DNA of 64,000 bases from Luidia sarsii (Eukaryota > Echinodermata > Asteroidea > Paxillosida > Luidiidae), in assembly GCA_949987565.1 (NCBI GenBank), contig OX465103.1, positions 14,056,774-14,120,773 on the forward strand, written 5' to 3'. Made by a program: the position numbers and the translations under genes. The first letter of the stretch is position 1. Each line of letters opens with the position of its first letter. Shown piece by piece: positions 20,601-27,962 of the stretch. The notes below the pieces were generated by a model, which saw only the letters and a program-made list of their open reading frames with translations, was not told the DNA's origin and did not search any database.

Positions 20601-21885
20601 TTTTGTTGTTGTCTGCTGAGGGGTTGTCCTTGAGTATGCTGCTGGGGCAGTCTCTCAGTGAACTGCATTCCCCTCTGTGCTAAAATCAAATGATATCTGT
20701 GGTCTAACCTAGGGAAACTGAAGATCATTTCCTTGATGAAGAACAGGGTCTCCCCTGCGCATCAAACTGTGATGTGGCCAATTCGGTCAGGAAGGCCAGG
20801 AGAATAAAAAGTACTGCAGTAGACGCCCTCTATGGTTTGGCCCCAAAGTGTTATGTAACAACTCTCCCACACTCTCTCTTAAAAGGTGGGACCAGTCACT
20901 CTCTTTCACTCACTTTCACCTCTCAGACTCGCATTATATACACCTCTTTTAAGGACATATGACTATACATGTATATTCAAAATACTAAGTCAGTGGAAGG
21001 TTTGCGGTGACACAATGTAGCACTTCTCTTTCTAGAGCCAGTAAGCCAGAGTTACCGGCTCTTTTCAGAGCCACACTCCTTCTTGAAAGAGAAGTACTAC
21101 ACGGTGTCACCGCAAACCTTCCACTTAGTATTTCCACCATGCAAACCTTTTCAAGTCTTATCTATATTCAAAATGTAATAATGTCTTAGTCTAGTTCAGC
21201 TAGATAAAATCAAAGCCTCTTGGCTCTGTCTTTTGTGCCTCGTGGTGCAACCCACCCTCTGATAAGGATTATCCCTCTCAGGGTTTGAATTTTAGAAAAC
21301 AATGTACTAGACAACAGGTCTAGAACCAGGTAACTGAAGACTCTCACTGGACCTGAACTATTTTTTACAAGACCTGTGGCAAAAAAAAAATGAATGCAGT
21401 GAAAAGAATGCTGTTTTCTCGTACAGGTCATATTCAAAGTTATAAATTTATGTACAGTATTTGAGTGCCATTTTCTTCATGGTGCAAGAAAAAAACCACA
21501 GGGCAGCCGGTCCACTGCAGCCACAATCGGCACTAGACCGACGCTGAAATCACTACGCTCGGTCCGCGGTCTAGTGGACATTTCAAGCCCTGCCTCGACA
21601 GCAAAGTCTGCAAGGGTCTTGCTGAAGTACCGGCCGTACCTTTGGCAGGGAAACGTTGGCGGCATTCTGCGGGTCGCCCTTGTCCTTCCTTCCCCCGCCA
21701 CCACTGGCAGCGTCTCCTTCCCCGGACGGCACCAGGGAGGGCAGCTGGATGGAGGAGTGCTTGATGGTCAAGGGGACGGAGTCGCTCGTCTTGGTGGGCG
21801 AGGGGCAGTTGGACGGCACAAAGTAATGCGTAGGGTTCTGGAGGATGGGGAACGTCTGCTTGTTGGGATCCGACATGGCCGCCAT
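8628..21885 (-). CDS. EF-hand protein with low-complexity middle, complete 12-exon gene (699 aa)
   Basis: I assembled this from splice sites. Exons are 21,640-21,885; 20,376-20,494; 19,685-19,849; 17,987-18,133; 17,481-17,576; 16,575-17,087; 15,869-16,015; 14,807-15,028; 13,659-13,734; 9,765-9,923; 9,011-9,151; 8,628-8,696. All have GT-AG ends, all phases join, and the sum is 2,100 bp ending in TGA. The C-terminal part (about 535-699) is an EF-hand region. Loop 547-558 (DANKDGHITFQE) is a canonical calcium loop split between exons 8 and 9. Residues 580-591, 637-648 and 676-687 look like three degenerate loops, as in two EF-hand pairs. Residues about 258-480 are Ala/Ser/Pro/Arg- and then Glu-rich and probably disordered. 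There is no signal peptide or membrane segment. I do not recognise the family. Calcium binding is likely through one loop; any function beyond that is unknown. Confidence 0.83.
8818..8945. repeat. degenerate GACTCGGACT-type simple repeat (intron 11)
   Basis: Repeated GACTCGGACTTG, CAGACTCGAG and related words. Similar words occur at 13,925-14,000. It is probably decayed simple sequence. Confidence 0.4.
9011..9151 (-). CDS. EF-hand gene exon 11, degenerate EF-hand
   Basis: This is a 141-bp exon with acceptor GTTGTAG and donor GTGCGT, phase 0 to phase 0. The loop DRQQTGAISIAS keeps the Gly at position 6 and Ile at position 8 but lacks acidic residues at positions 3, 5 and 12, so calcium binding there is unlikely. 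Confidence 0.83.
9570..9672. repeat. facing second-family hammerhead-like ends, degenerate (intron 10)
   Basis: GAGCCTGACGTTTGCATCTT on one side faces GAGGTCTTGCTAGGATTGAA then ATGTCAGGCCCTCC on the other. Both halves resemble the motif at 6,555-6,593 in opposite orientations. Confidence 0.45.
9765..9923 (-). CDS. EF-hand gene exon 10
   Basis: This is a 159-bp exon with acceptor GTGCCAG and donor GTAAGT, phase 0 to phase 0. VSSSTFFGLEEFVGV fits the second half of a degenerate EF-hand pairing with the canonical loop. It then gives CLGDKMTSLPAPIKDAYDNI, and TIQQYLMQFV, a helix leading into the next EF-hand. Confidence 0.83.
10100..10258. repeat. decayed Penelope-like terminal fragment (intron 9)
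   Basis: TTTGCAGTGACACCATGTAA...GGCTCTGA and ACCATGCAGACCTTTCAGTC at the right edge match the outer flank of the element at 27,963. The ribozyme-like core is lost. Confidence 0.5.
10425..10512 (-). repeat. second-family hammerhead-like end, degenerate (intron 9)
   Basis: GAGGGCCTGACATTGCAATC and CTAGCAGGCCCTT are followed by repeated TTGAGAAAGG words. Same family as 6,555-6,593, with the core broken. Confidence 0.4.
10635..10730 (+). repeat. tRNA-derived SINE fragment (intron 9)
   Basis: Carries the family head TTGGGAGGCCATCATCTAAG and GGTCTGGA, with degenerate promoter boxes (AGAGCGCTGGTAGAAGTCC). It is much decayed. Confidence 0.4.
11715..12057. mobile_element. TIR-bounded nonautonomous element, copy 2 (intron 9)
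   Basis: Reverse-oriented relative of 6,721-7,097, with the same ends (TTTAAAGACCCTACACAGCA and TGTTGTGTAGGGGCTTTAG). It lies in the 3.7-kb intron 9 of the EF-hand gene. Confidence 0.6.
13088..13305 (-). repeat. tRNA-derived SINE, copy 2 (intron 9)
   Basis: The minus-strand segment 13,159-13,091 folds like a tRNA: CTGGA...TCCAG acceptor, A box TAGCTCAGGTGGTAAGAGC, B box GGTTCAAGTCC, and anticodon stem CAGGC/GCCAG. The anticodon loop has C instead of U at position 33. This and the family members at 7,403, 10,635 and 20,190 argue for a SINE rather than a working tRNA. Confidence 0.6.
13659..13734 (-). CDS. EF-hand gene exon 9, second half of the canonical EF-hand loop
   Basis: This is a 76-bp exon that completes the EF loop (G-HITFQE), then gives LTSVLPESLTKSQQKFIKE, the outgoing helix and linker. 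The acceptor is TTCAAG, the donor GTAGGG, phase 0. Confidence 0.82.
14150..14806. repeat. minisatellite of splice-donor-like units in intron 8
   Basis: Units of about 33 and 46 bp built from TTCTTCCGGACTCACCCGTC, TCTGAACC and an optional GATATCCTGAACCCCAAA. On the gene strand each unit presents a GGTGAGT-like or related GGTGAAT/GGTGAGA word. About 15 units occur between the real exon 8 donor (14,806) and 14,150. The last unit merges into the real donor, so the array probably grew out of that site. Confidence 0.8.
14807..15028 (-). CDS. EF-hand gene exon 8, first half of the canonical EF-hand loop
   Basis: This is a 222-bp exon with acceptor ATGCAG and donor GTGAGT at 14,806. It begins acidic (MEIEAEEAVAAGEQEEEMD). 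It then encodes the helix EALAQRFHQLDANKDG, the incoming EF helix and first six loop positions. The intron cuts the loop after position 6, in phase 2. The donor is followed immediately by a minisatellite built from its own sequence. Confidence 0.84.
15085..15500. repeat. Penelope-like terminal fragments, both orientations (intron 7)
   Basis: Two opposed copies: AACTCAACGTTTTGGGTAGT...CGTCATCAGGAGAC, and CTGATGACTGGCAGTCTCCT...TACCTGAAATGTTGAGTTAC. Between them GTGGATGCCAAGGGTATAGG matches Penelope-like flank sequence (GTGGGTGCCAAGG) at 28,306. Confidence 0.55.
15645..15740. repeat. facing second-family hammerhead-like ends (intron 7)
   Basis: GATGGCCTGACATTTCAGAA faces CTTTGAGAATGGTCCCGGCT and GGAATGAAATGTCAGGCC. 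The core is altered in both. Confidence 0.4.
15869..16015 (-). CDS. EF-hand gene exon 7, acidic
   Basis: This is a 147-bp exon with acceptor CCTCAG and donor GTAGTG, phase 2 to phase 2. It is strongly acidic (DEEVDMEGDAEAD, then PEESRDVEEPAGVLEDA), a probable disordered linker between the basic exon 6 and the EF-hand region. Confidence 0.8.
16575..17087 (-). CDS. EF-hand gene exon 6, low-complexity Ala/Ser/Pro/Arg exon
   Basis: This is the largest exon (513 bp, 171 codons), with acceptor TTTACAG and donor GTGAGT. It starts HSTNRRRREWRDKIESEYVL and then becomes Ala-, Pro- and Ser-rich, including a GAS tripeptide run (GASGASGASGAS) at about 16,756-16,803 and an Arg/Ser-rich stretch. It is GC-rich compared with its flanks, so the opposite strand also has long shadow frames. 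It is probably a disordered linker. Confidence 0.8.
17481..17576 (-). CDS. EF-hand gene exon 5
   Basis: This is a 96-bp exon with acceptor GAAAAG and donor GTAAGC, phase 2 to phase 2. It reads FDYKTEADNLRYMVLPENAQ and then ELYMGRGIRLPE. The composition looks structured, unlike the next exon. Confidence 0.82.
17645..17780 (-). repeat. decayed Penelope-like terminal fragment (intron 4)
   Basis: TGTGCGGTGAGACCAAGTAA...AATTCAACATTTCAGGCAGT...TGTCATGAGACT is a diverged version of the repeat at 19,535-19,680. Confidence 0.5.
17987..18133 (-). CDS. EF-hand gene exon 4
   Basis: This is a 147-bp exon with acceptor TTTGCAG and donor GTAGGT, phase 2 to phase 2. It encodes a basic segment (RGQKRKYSVPAHRQ) followed by GFNDLFIGGNVSNISPK. 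It lies just beyond the 27-bp minisatellite of intron 3. Confidence 0.82.
18303..19432. repeat. 27-bp minisatellite in intron 3 (about 42 copies)
   Basis: Tandem units of AGTCCAAGTCCTTAGTCACA+AAGGTCC with few variants (CTTAGT/CTCAGT, CAGTCC/CAGCCC/TAGTCC). Because 27 is a multiple of 3 and the unit lacks stops, the minus strand reads as a long nine-residue repeat, but it lies between exons 3 and 4 and is intronic. It fills about 73% of this 1,551-bp intron. Confidence 0.9.
19535..19680 (-). repeat. Penelope-like terminal fragment with hammerhead-like core (intron 3)
   Basis: Starts GGAAGGTTTGCGGTGACACC and contains the motif annotated at 19,615-19,654. It ends in the hairpin CAGTATGCTCTGG...AGAGCATACTG. 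It abuts exon 3. Confidence 0.6.
19615..19654 (-). ncRNA. hammerhead-like ribozyme motif, first family
   Basis: Minus strand: CTC, CTGATGA, one extra C, a 19-nt stem-loop with CCAG/CTGG pairing, then GAAACGTC and GAG. The core words CUGANGA and GAAA are exact, the base before cleavage is C, stem I is CTC/GAG and stem III is the palindrome ACGU. The inner end of stem II is imperfect (AG for GA). Confidence 0.5.
19685..19849 (-). CDS. EF-hand gene exon 3
   Basis: This is a 165-bp exon with acceptor TTTGCAG and perfect donor GTAAGT. It includes KNMSFYTKPFLWQSREKTG, an aromatic patch that looks like a conserved linear motif. It is phase 2 at both ends. A retroelement-derived repeat starts directly downstream in the intron (19,680). 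Confidence 0.8.
20190..20320 (+). repeat. tRNA-derived SINE, copy 3 (intron 2)
   Basis: Head CCCCAACCCTGGCAAAGATA and TTGGGAAGGCCACCATCTAA, followed by CTGGATAGCTCAGGTGGTAA at 20,238, which is the A-box part. The B box is degenerate (CAGTAAGTCC). The head aligns with the reverse complement of 13,170-13,210. Confidence 0.55.
20376..20494 (-). CDS. EF-hand gene exon 2
   Basis: This is a 119-bp exon with acceptor AAACAG and donor GTAAAG, ending in phase 2. It reads VTKTFPPKKTGQSEARGSRI and continues to a Cys-containing end (PYQCKAFR). The frame is open throughout, though shorter than a typical ORF cutoff. Confidence 0.78.
20995..21165. repeat. foldback element derived from Penelope-like termini (intron 1)
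   Basis: Arms TGGAAGGTTTGCGGTGACAC (20,994 on) and GTGTCACCGCAAACCTTCCA (to 21,123) are perfectly complementary over about 20 bp and extend with TTCTCTTTC/GAAAGAGAA. The right flank CCATGCAAACC is as in 27,963. Confidence 0.65.
21279..21592. mobile_element. hAT-like MITE, copy B (intron 1 of EF-hand gene)
   Basis: A 314-bp element starting CAGGGTTTGAATTT and ending ATTTCAAGCCCTG, similar along its length to 1,002-1,315. No convincing 8-bp target duplication is visible here. It sits 48 bp inside intron 1. Confidence 0.6.
21640..21885 (-). CDS. EF-hand gene exon 1 (start codon)
   Basis: The exon has 82 codons. The ATG at 21,885 has A at -3 and G at +4, and a second in-frame ATG follows at 21,876. 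The peptide starts MAAMSDPNKQTFPILQNPTH and ends with a Gly-rich basic stretch. The donor is GTACGG at 21,639, phase 0. Confidence 0.8.
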
Positions 21886-22361
21886 CCTCGTCCTGCGGCT
21901 TGGCAAGGGGCCTATATATCTAGTAGTAGTAGTTGCGGTGGCAAGAGCTGGTCATTGTCTTCTGCAGTCTCTCTTTCTCCTCTCACAATGTGGCTATGGT
22001 AGCAGAATCGGGTTTTGCAGTCACCATCATTTTTTTGCTTGTGGCTCGGCGACAGAATTTCTGACGATAGTAAAAAATAATAAATGACACTTTTAAAGCG
22101 CTATAAAAATGACAAAGTGTAAGCCATTAATTAAGACTGGCTTTGTGCTTTTAATTTAAGCAAGTCTATGAATTTAGGCCAAGGATATTCAACTTTTCAA
22201 GACCTACTCTAGCCTGGTGTACTTCATACACAAACAACAACAGCAACAACAACAACCCCAAAACATTTTACCAATTAACATTTTAATAATTTGGATATTT
22301 AAGGGAGTACAGCTAGCTACAGTACAAGCACAATAAAAGGGCTGCAGTAGCTACACTACAG

Positions 22362-22472
22362 TACAGTAACTTTAGCCAGTTTTACTCCGTTTTTAACATT
22401 TTTGGATTAAAAAATCAAAAAAAATTAAAAACGGAGTGAAAGGGCTAAGCCTAAACTTTGTAAAGTTACTGT
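22362..22472. repeat. small foldback hairpin
   Basis: Outer arms ACAGTAACTTTAGCC and AAAGTTACTGT; inner arms TTTACTCCGTTTTTAA and TTAAAAACGGAGTGAAA. A MITE-like palindrome upstream of the EF-hand gene. Confidence 0.55.
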
Positions 22473-22509
22473 AGCAGTTGCTATTGAACACAGTACTCAG
22501 TAGTGCAGC

Positions 22510-22583
22510 TACAGTAGTCTGAGTAACTTGGACCCTTACAATCAAGGGCAATTGTAAGGGTCCAAGTTACTTGGACTATAGCT
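22510..22583. repeat. palindrome sharing a motif with the 2.9-kb foldback
   Basis: Arms 22,510-22,542 and 22,551-22,583 pair over about 33 bp, with a perfect inner run AGTAACTTGGACCCTTACAA. The word CTGAGTAACTTGGACCC also occurs at 2,897-2,914. Confidence 0.6.
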
Positions 22584-22589
22584 ACAGTA

Positions 22590-24180
22590 CAGTACCAATG
22601 CAACACTTGGCACTTTACCTCATCCTTACCTCATCCTTACTTTACCGTAACCCTCATCCCCCCGATAGTCCCTGCCCCAGAGGTCTCCGACCCTCAGGAG
22701 GATGAGGGTTGTAATAATTTTGACGGATGAAAATGAGGTTGGTAATTCTGCTTAACCGAGACAGACTTATCATGCTTCTAAGGGTTTTCTGCGATTATTT
22801 CGCTCTAGGAAATAGACACAGACGTGGCCTAGCCCGACGTACGTGGGGCAGCCACACTACGCTGAATGCACTGACATTGCTGCCTACTTTGCCGTTTCTG
22901 ATAACTTTTTCACTCCGGGAAACTTTTCTCTGACGCAGACACCCAACACGAACACCATTTGGCACATCCACTAATAAATATAGTCACATTAATACTCGTT
23001 TCTTACCCAAATCCGTCTCGAATGATGAAGCCAACAATCCAGTTAGACTCCGTGCGCTAAAACTACTGTAGGCATACGTAACCGTACTGTATAGTGCAAG
23101 TATGATGTATGTATACATTCAACTTGCAATCAATCAATGTTCTGGTTTACGTGTAGCCATGGTGCTGTTGGGCGCCGTGTATATATTGCGCAGGGTGCTC
23201 TGCGCAATCTTCAAACTCACCTAGAGGCGCGCGACGCAAGCCGCGACTTCAAACTGCGCAGCGCTTTATTGGCGATGTAGGCAGGGGATGGATCAGACTG
23301 CATGAAAACAAACCTAATTAGGCTAAGCATTTGTTTTCCTGCCAATTAAGTTCCGCTGTATTTTATGCTAAGATCTCAATACTCGAAGACCAGTCAAACG
23401 CAATTAGCATCACACGGAATATGGCTGGCAATCTAATGCTAATCTAACCTAACAATAATTTTGTCTAATGAAAATAATTATTAACTATGGAATAACTTTC
23501 CTGCTTAGCAGGTATTTGTGTTATAAGCGACTCTATACAAACGACGCTCGTGTATGGTTGATGCTCTGATGGTTGTGTCAAACAAGAAAGTTTACCCCCC
23601 AAAAATCTCAAGATTAGACTTTACTTCCAGTCCTTTGCATATTTGCGACATTCCACCACGCTGTGTTCAGCACATGCAGGCCATCTCATGTCTATTGCAA
23701 CATAAATTTTAAATAAAGTTTTCGTGATCTTACCCTTGACCTTGCCTTTTCGGAATAACAGCAAGTGGCCCTTTGCCCTTTGTTTAAACGAAGCTTGGAA
23801 TATTATGGCTAGTGCACAGACTCGTACTCCTTCCCCGTACTAGCATATCGCTATTTCCGTAGCCTTTATTCAAGTCGTCGTAGTCCGTTACCGTTCATGG
23901 TGCTGCAGTGTATGCGGTACGCGCTCGGTCTACTCTAACGCCCCTTCTTCATTGAATAAATAGATACATTTATGTAAAATGATAAATGGGTGAATTAATA
24001 TGAGGGTTAACCTTAATTCATTCAGGCAACGATTGATTACTTTGTCAACGACGTATGTAGGAAAAACTGACTGTGAACTTTTGAACGAGTTTTCTGAAAA
24101 TATGGCATATTATTTATTTGTGATGAAATCTTACACGCAATTTGTAAAACCTAAAAAAGTAAAATGACCACTGTACTGGA
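22590..24180. other. intergenic, no gene recognised
   Basis: Upstream of the EF-hand gene start. I see no exon with supported splice sites. The only structure is an 8-bp-arm hairpin at 23,185-23,208 (ATTGCGCA/TGCGCAAT). A promoter is expected somewhere right of 21,885 but is not identifiable from motifs. Confidence 0.5.
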
Positions 24181-24182
24181 TT

Positions 24183-24320
24183 AATATGTTTGCGGTGACA
24201 CCATAATAAATTCTCTTTTGTGAGTATGTGTGGATCTGAAAAGAGGAACTCGACGTTTCGAACAATGTACTCTGTTCGTCTTCAGGAGACTGCCGGATTC
24301 CAACTGAGAGTGAGGCTTGT
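24183..24320 (-). repeat. Penelope-like terminal fragment with hammerhead-like core
   Basis: GTTTGCGGTGACACCATAAT to GAGGAACTCGACGTTTCGAA and CTGTTCGTCTTCAGGAGACT. It contains the motif at 24,249-24,288. A second, shorter fragment of the same family follows at 24,390-24,560. Confidence 0.6.
24249..24288 (-). ncRNA. hammerhead-like ribozyme motif, first family
   Basis: Minus strand: CTC, CTGAAGA, extra C, stem GAACA...TGTTC (five pairs), GAAACGTC, GAG. The core words are intact and stem II is perfect, making this the best preserved first-family copy. Stem III is the ACGU palindrome, as expected for variants that act as dimers. Confidence 0.5.
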
Positions 24321-24389
24321 GAAGTGAAGAGAGGGATCCTAGTGAGGGGGGAAATATATCAATAACTTCATTGAGCGGAGTAAGATGAG

Positions 24390-24560
24390 ATGGACGGTTT
24401 GCGGTGACACCATGTTAGAAGTGAAAGTATAGGCGGTTACTCAACGTTTCGGGCAGACCAAAAACTACCCGATACTTTGAGCTACCGCCACATTTCAGGA
24501 CCATAATTTATTATTAGAAAGAGATGACTTACAACATTGTGTCCCTATCAATAAATGTGC
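24390..24560. repeat. Penelope-like terminal foldback fragment
   Basis: GACGGTTTGCGGTGACACCA at the left, AACTCAACGTTTCGGGCAG in the middle, and ACTACCCGATACTTTGAGC in opposed orientation at the right. No intact core. Confidence 0.5.
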
Positions 24561-24761
24561 TTGTAAAAAATATCCTCAGCATTTCGGAATGAACACTTCG
24601 TGATTGTCTAAGCGCATAATAGGGGCCGTCTAGACCTATAGCTCTAGACGCCCGAATGTATGGGCTTTGAAAGTATACCGCACGAGTCTATAGAAGTCGC
24701 CAACAAGCGGCTACAGCCAGTTCCCGTAGGGTTGTGTGTTACTTCTAGCCTTATTTTTTAG

Positions 24762-25500
24762 TGAGGCATGGTATGGCGTTCCAAATGATGTTAAACATTT
24801 TTTTCTGTAGAAACGCATACATCAGTACGAAAAAATAGTAAGCCACAGCAGTTTCATATCTTTCAAGTTGTTTTATTTATAACTTTAGCGTAAGGCATTC
24901 ATTCTATGAATAATAATCTGTTAATTAAGGCTCCACAATTATCTGAAGAAACAAGGCTAACATAATGTTATTACTTCTAATCACTTCTAATTTGTTTTCA
25001 TTTCTCCAAAAGATAATAATATGATGAAACTGCAGAAGGAAATGAGATATTATTTGAGTGGAGACAATCAGAAATGATGTACACAAGTGGTGAAAACCTA
25101 TGAGGGGCGACAAAATAATGTTACCCCAGCGGCAATTATTTAACCCATAACTGGGGCCCTAACAGGTACTACTGCTCTGGGCCAGAGCAGACCTGGGAGT
25201 AATGGTAACTAAGGGGTAACTCCACATTCCCCACAACTCCTGATCTCCCGATAGGGCGAACTGGGGCCTTACCACCGGATGCAGTTTAATGTCATACCCA
25301 AGACATACACATAAACATCATCGTCATCACTTATGGCAAATGCCAAGCAAAAGGAGCAGAGTGTACAGGATCTTCTTGGCTTTCCTCGGGCATATAAGCA
25401 CCGATGTTAGTTGGAATCTAGCAGTCTCCTGACCACGGGCAGAGTACACACTAGCCGAAACGTTGACTTATTGGCTCCTTTCAGAGCCACACCCCTCAAA
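24762..25500. repeat. tandem duplication, left unit
   Basis: Shares with 25,652-26,440 a long near-identical block (for example GTTACCCCAGCGGCAATTAT to CACCGGATGCAGTTTAATGT). It ends in a Penelope-like terminal fragment (25,390-25,550) on the plus strand whose core is CTGACCA, so that ribozyme-like core is broken. Confidence 0.65.
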
Positions 25501-25651
25501 AGAGATGTTATGTGGTATCATCGCAAACCTTCCACTTACAACTACATTAAGTAATTAAACTGGAAGTAGGCAAGACTTTACCATCATAATCAAACATGAA
25601 AAATGGTAACTACGCTGTAGTATATGGATAGAACAATCAAAAACAAAAGTC

Positions 25652-26440
25652 AGTGAGACATGATATGGTATGCCAAATACTGAAAAGGTAAATTTGAACG
25701 CATCATTTGAACATATGGTGTGCCAAGCATTTCACAATTTGATTTCAAATGAGGCACTGAGTTTTATATCTTTCCTGCTCATGCTATCATAACAAATTGT
25801 TTTATTTCGGGAAAGGCATTCATTCTATGAATAATGATCGGTTAAGGCTCCACATTCATCTGAAGAAACAAGGGTAAATTAATGTTTTTACTTCAAATTA
25901 CTTTGAAATATTTCCATTTTTCAAAACGTTAATAACATGATGAACAGAGTAACAAAACAAATTGATATCATTACCAGTTTCCTGAAACTGTGGTAGGAAA
26001 TGAGATAGTGTTTGAGTGGAGACACTCAGAAATGATGAGTAGAAGTGGTAACAACCTCTGAGAGGCGACAAAATAATGTTACCCCAGCGGCAATTATTTA
26101 ACCCATAACTGGAGCCCTAACAGGTACTACTGCTCTGGGCCAGAGCAGACCTGGGAGTAATGGTAACTAAGGGGTAACTCCACATTCCCCACAACTCCTG
26201 ATCTCCCGATAGGGCGAACTGGGGCCTTACCACCGGATGCAGTTTAATGTCATACCCAAGACATACACATAAACATCATCACTTATGGCAAATCCCAAGT
26301 AGCGAGCAAAAAGGAGTGGAGCGTAGAGGATGTTCTTGGCTTTCCTCAGGCTTATAGGAACCGATGTTAGTTGGAATCCAGCAGTCTCCTGACGACAGCC
26401 AGAGTACCCAAAATGTTGAGTTACCATACTCTTTGAACAG
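25652..26440. repeat. tandem duplication, right unit
   Basis: Same block as 24,762-25,500, offset by about 890-960 bp with indels. It ends with the same retroelement fragment (GTTGGAATCCAGCAGTCTCC and CTGACGACAGCC), truncated at 26,440. The identity is highest in the central 200 bp. Confidence 0.65.
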
Positions 26441-26619
26441 CCAAATAAAACAAGGTATTGATCAAAGGGAACCTGCAAGACATACATGTTAGGTGTAAAA
26501 ACGCAGTTCTATACTATAGGGACGAGTGGTCTAATAAATAGGTCATGTCCATTCCTCTCAATATAGTGGTTCCTTGTTCCAAGAGTGTTGATCCATTGTT
26601 CCAAGAGTTACAGTCCAAT

Positions 26620-27155
26620 CCTCGAAGTGGGTCGGTCAATTCCTCCAAGTGGGTCGGTAGAAACCTCCAAGTGGGTCGGTAAAAGATTCCTCCCAGTGGG
26701 TCGGTAGATTCCTCCAAGTGGGTCAGTCCATTCCTCCAAGTGGGTCGGTCTATTCCTCCAAGTGGGTCGGTAGAAACCTCCAAGTGGGTCGGTATAAGAT
26801 TCCTCCAAGTGGGTCGGTAGATTCCTCCCAGTGGGTCAGTCCATTCCTCCAAGTGGGTCGGTCTATTCCTCCAAGTGGGGCAGTCTATTCCTCCAAGTGG
26901 GTCGCTAGATTCCTCCAAGTGGGTCAGTCGATTCCTCCAAGTGGGTCGGTCCAATCCTCCAAGTGGGTTGGTAGATTCCTCCAGGTGGGTTGGTAGATTC
27001 CTCCCAGTGGGTCAGTCGATTCCTCCAAGTGGGTCAGTAGATTCCTCCAAGTGGGTCAGTCCATTCATCCAAGTGGGTCGGTAGATTCCTCCAAGTGGGT
27101 CGGTCCATTCCTCCAAGTGGGTCGGTCCAATCCTCCAAGTGCGTCCGTTCATTCC
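26620..27155. repeat. 22-bp minisatellite (about 24 copies)
   Basis: Units of ATTCCTCCAAGTGGGTCGGTAG with variants GTCAGTCC, GTCGGTCC and GTAGAAAC. Since 3 x 22 = 66, both strands read open for long stretches. These frames are not genes. Confidence 0.9.
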
Positions 27156-27764
27156 TCATTGTGCTGCAGTGAGAAGACCAGATTGCAATTTCCATTGTTA
27201 GCACATTAATTTTTCAGCTTTTCAGCAACCAGGAATGATATAGAAGAGGTAATGAATGAAAGAGACAAATTCAGATTTTCAGCAGAGTTGATTTCAAAAA
27301 TCAAATAAATTCACCAGAATCTTATAACCAAGTTTTGTGGAAATCGGAACTGTAATTCATCAGTGTGTGATGCAATGTCATTTGAATCTGATACAAGGTG
27401 TGTCAAGATTTGTTACAAGAAAAGCAAACCCACCTAGGTGGATATCCTCTTGTCTGCTTTGAATCTGCTTTGAATCTCCGACCCCCCTCCTCCATGGACC
27501 ACCAGATCAAGCAGAAGATGGTAGGGTGACAGTGATCTCTCATCCAGGCTGTGACCAAGAACTGGCAGATCTCATCTCTCCATTGTGGTACCCTGGTTGC
27601 TAGAATTCAGGGGCACCCATACACACCTACTCATGCAAGAGAGAAGACTAAAAACACACAGCAAAACAACAAACAAGAAAGCTACCACTTTCCACCACCA
27701 CCAAGATGGCCCTTCATCAGCACCTACAACTACCCTTAGCACCATCAACCCCGACGTAGAGAGG
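27156..27764. other. unique spacer, no gene recognised
   Basis: Between the 22-bp minisatellite and the first satellite fragment. A-rich and CA-rich patches, and no splice-supported exon or known repeat. Confidence 0.5.
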
Positions 27765-27962
27765 TAGAAGAGGGAAAACTGGCAATAACATTTGCTTGAT
27801 CACGGGCCACGGGCCGAGGTGGAAAAAGAGTTTCCTTCCCAAAGTTTCCTTTCAAAAAGTCTTCTGACAGCCCTCCAACAGACCAAAGACAGCACACCGA
27901 CCACACACCGCCTAGAGCAACGACAGTCCACATACAGCTTATCGACAGCACATCAATAAGAC
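27765..27962. repeat. left edge fragment of the 11-bp satellite
   Basis: GAAGAGGGAAAACTGGCAAT and GTGGAAAAAGAGTTTCCTTC are the spacer sequence of the large array, and GACAGCACACCGACCACACA is its 11-bp repeat. It is separated from the rest of the array by the Penelope-like element. Confidence 0.8.

Noticed and set aside
26514..27084. Repetitive frames on both strands (THLEE/DPLGG and PPSGSV types).
   Set aside because: They are translations of the 22-bp minisatellite.
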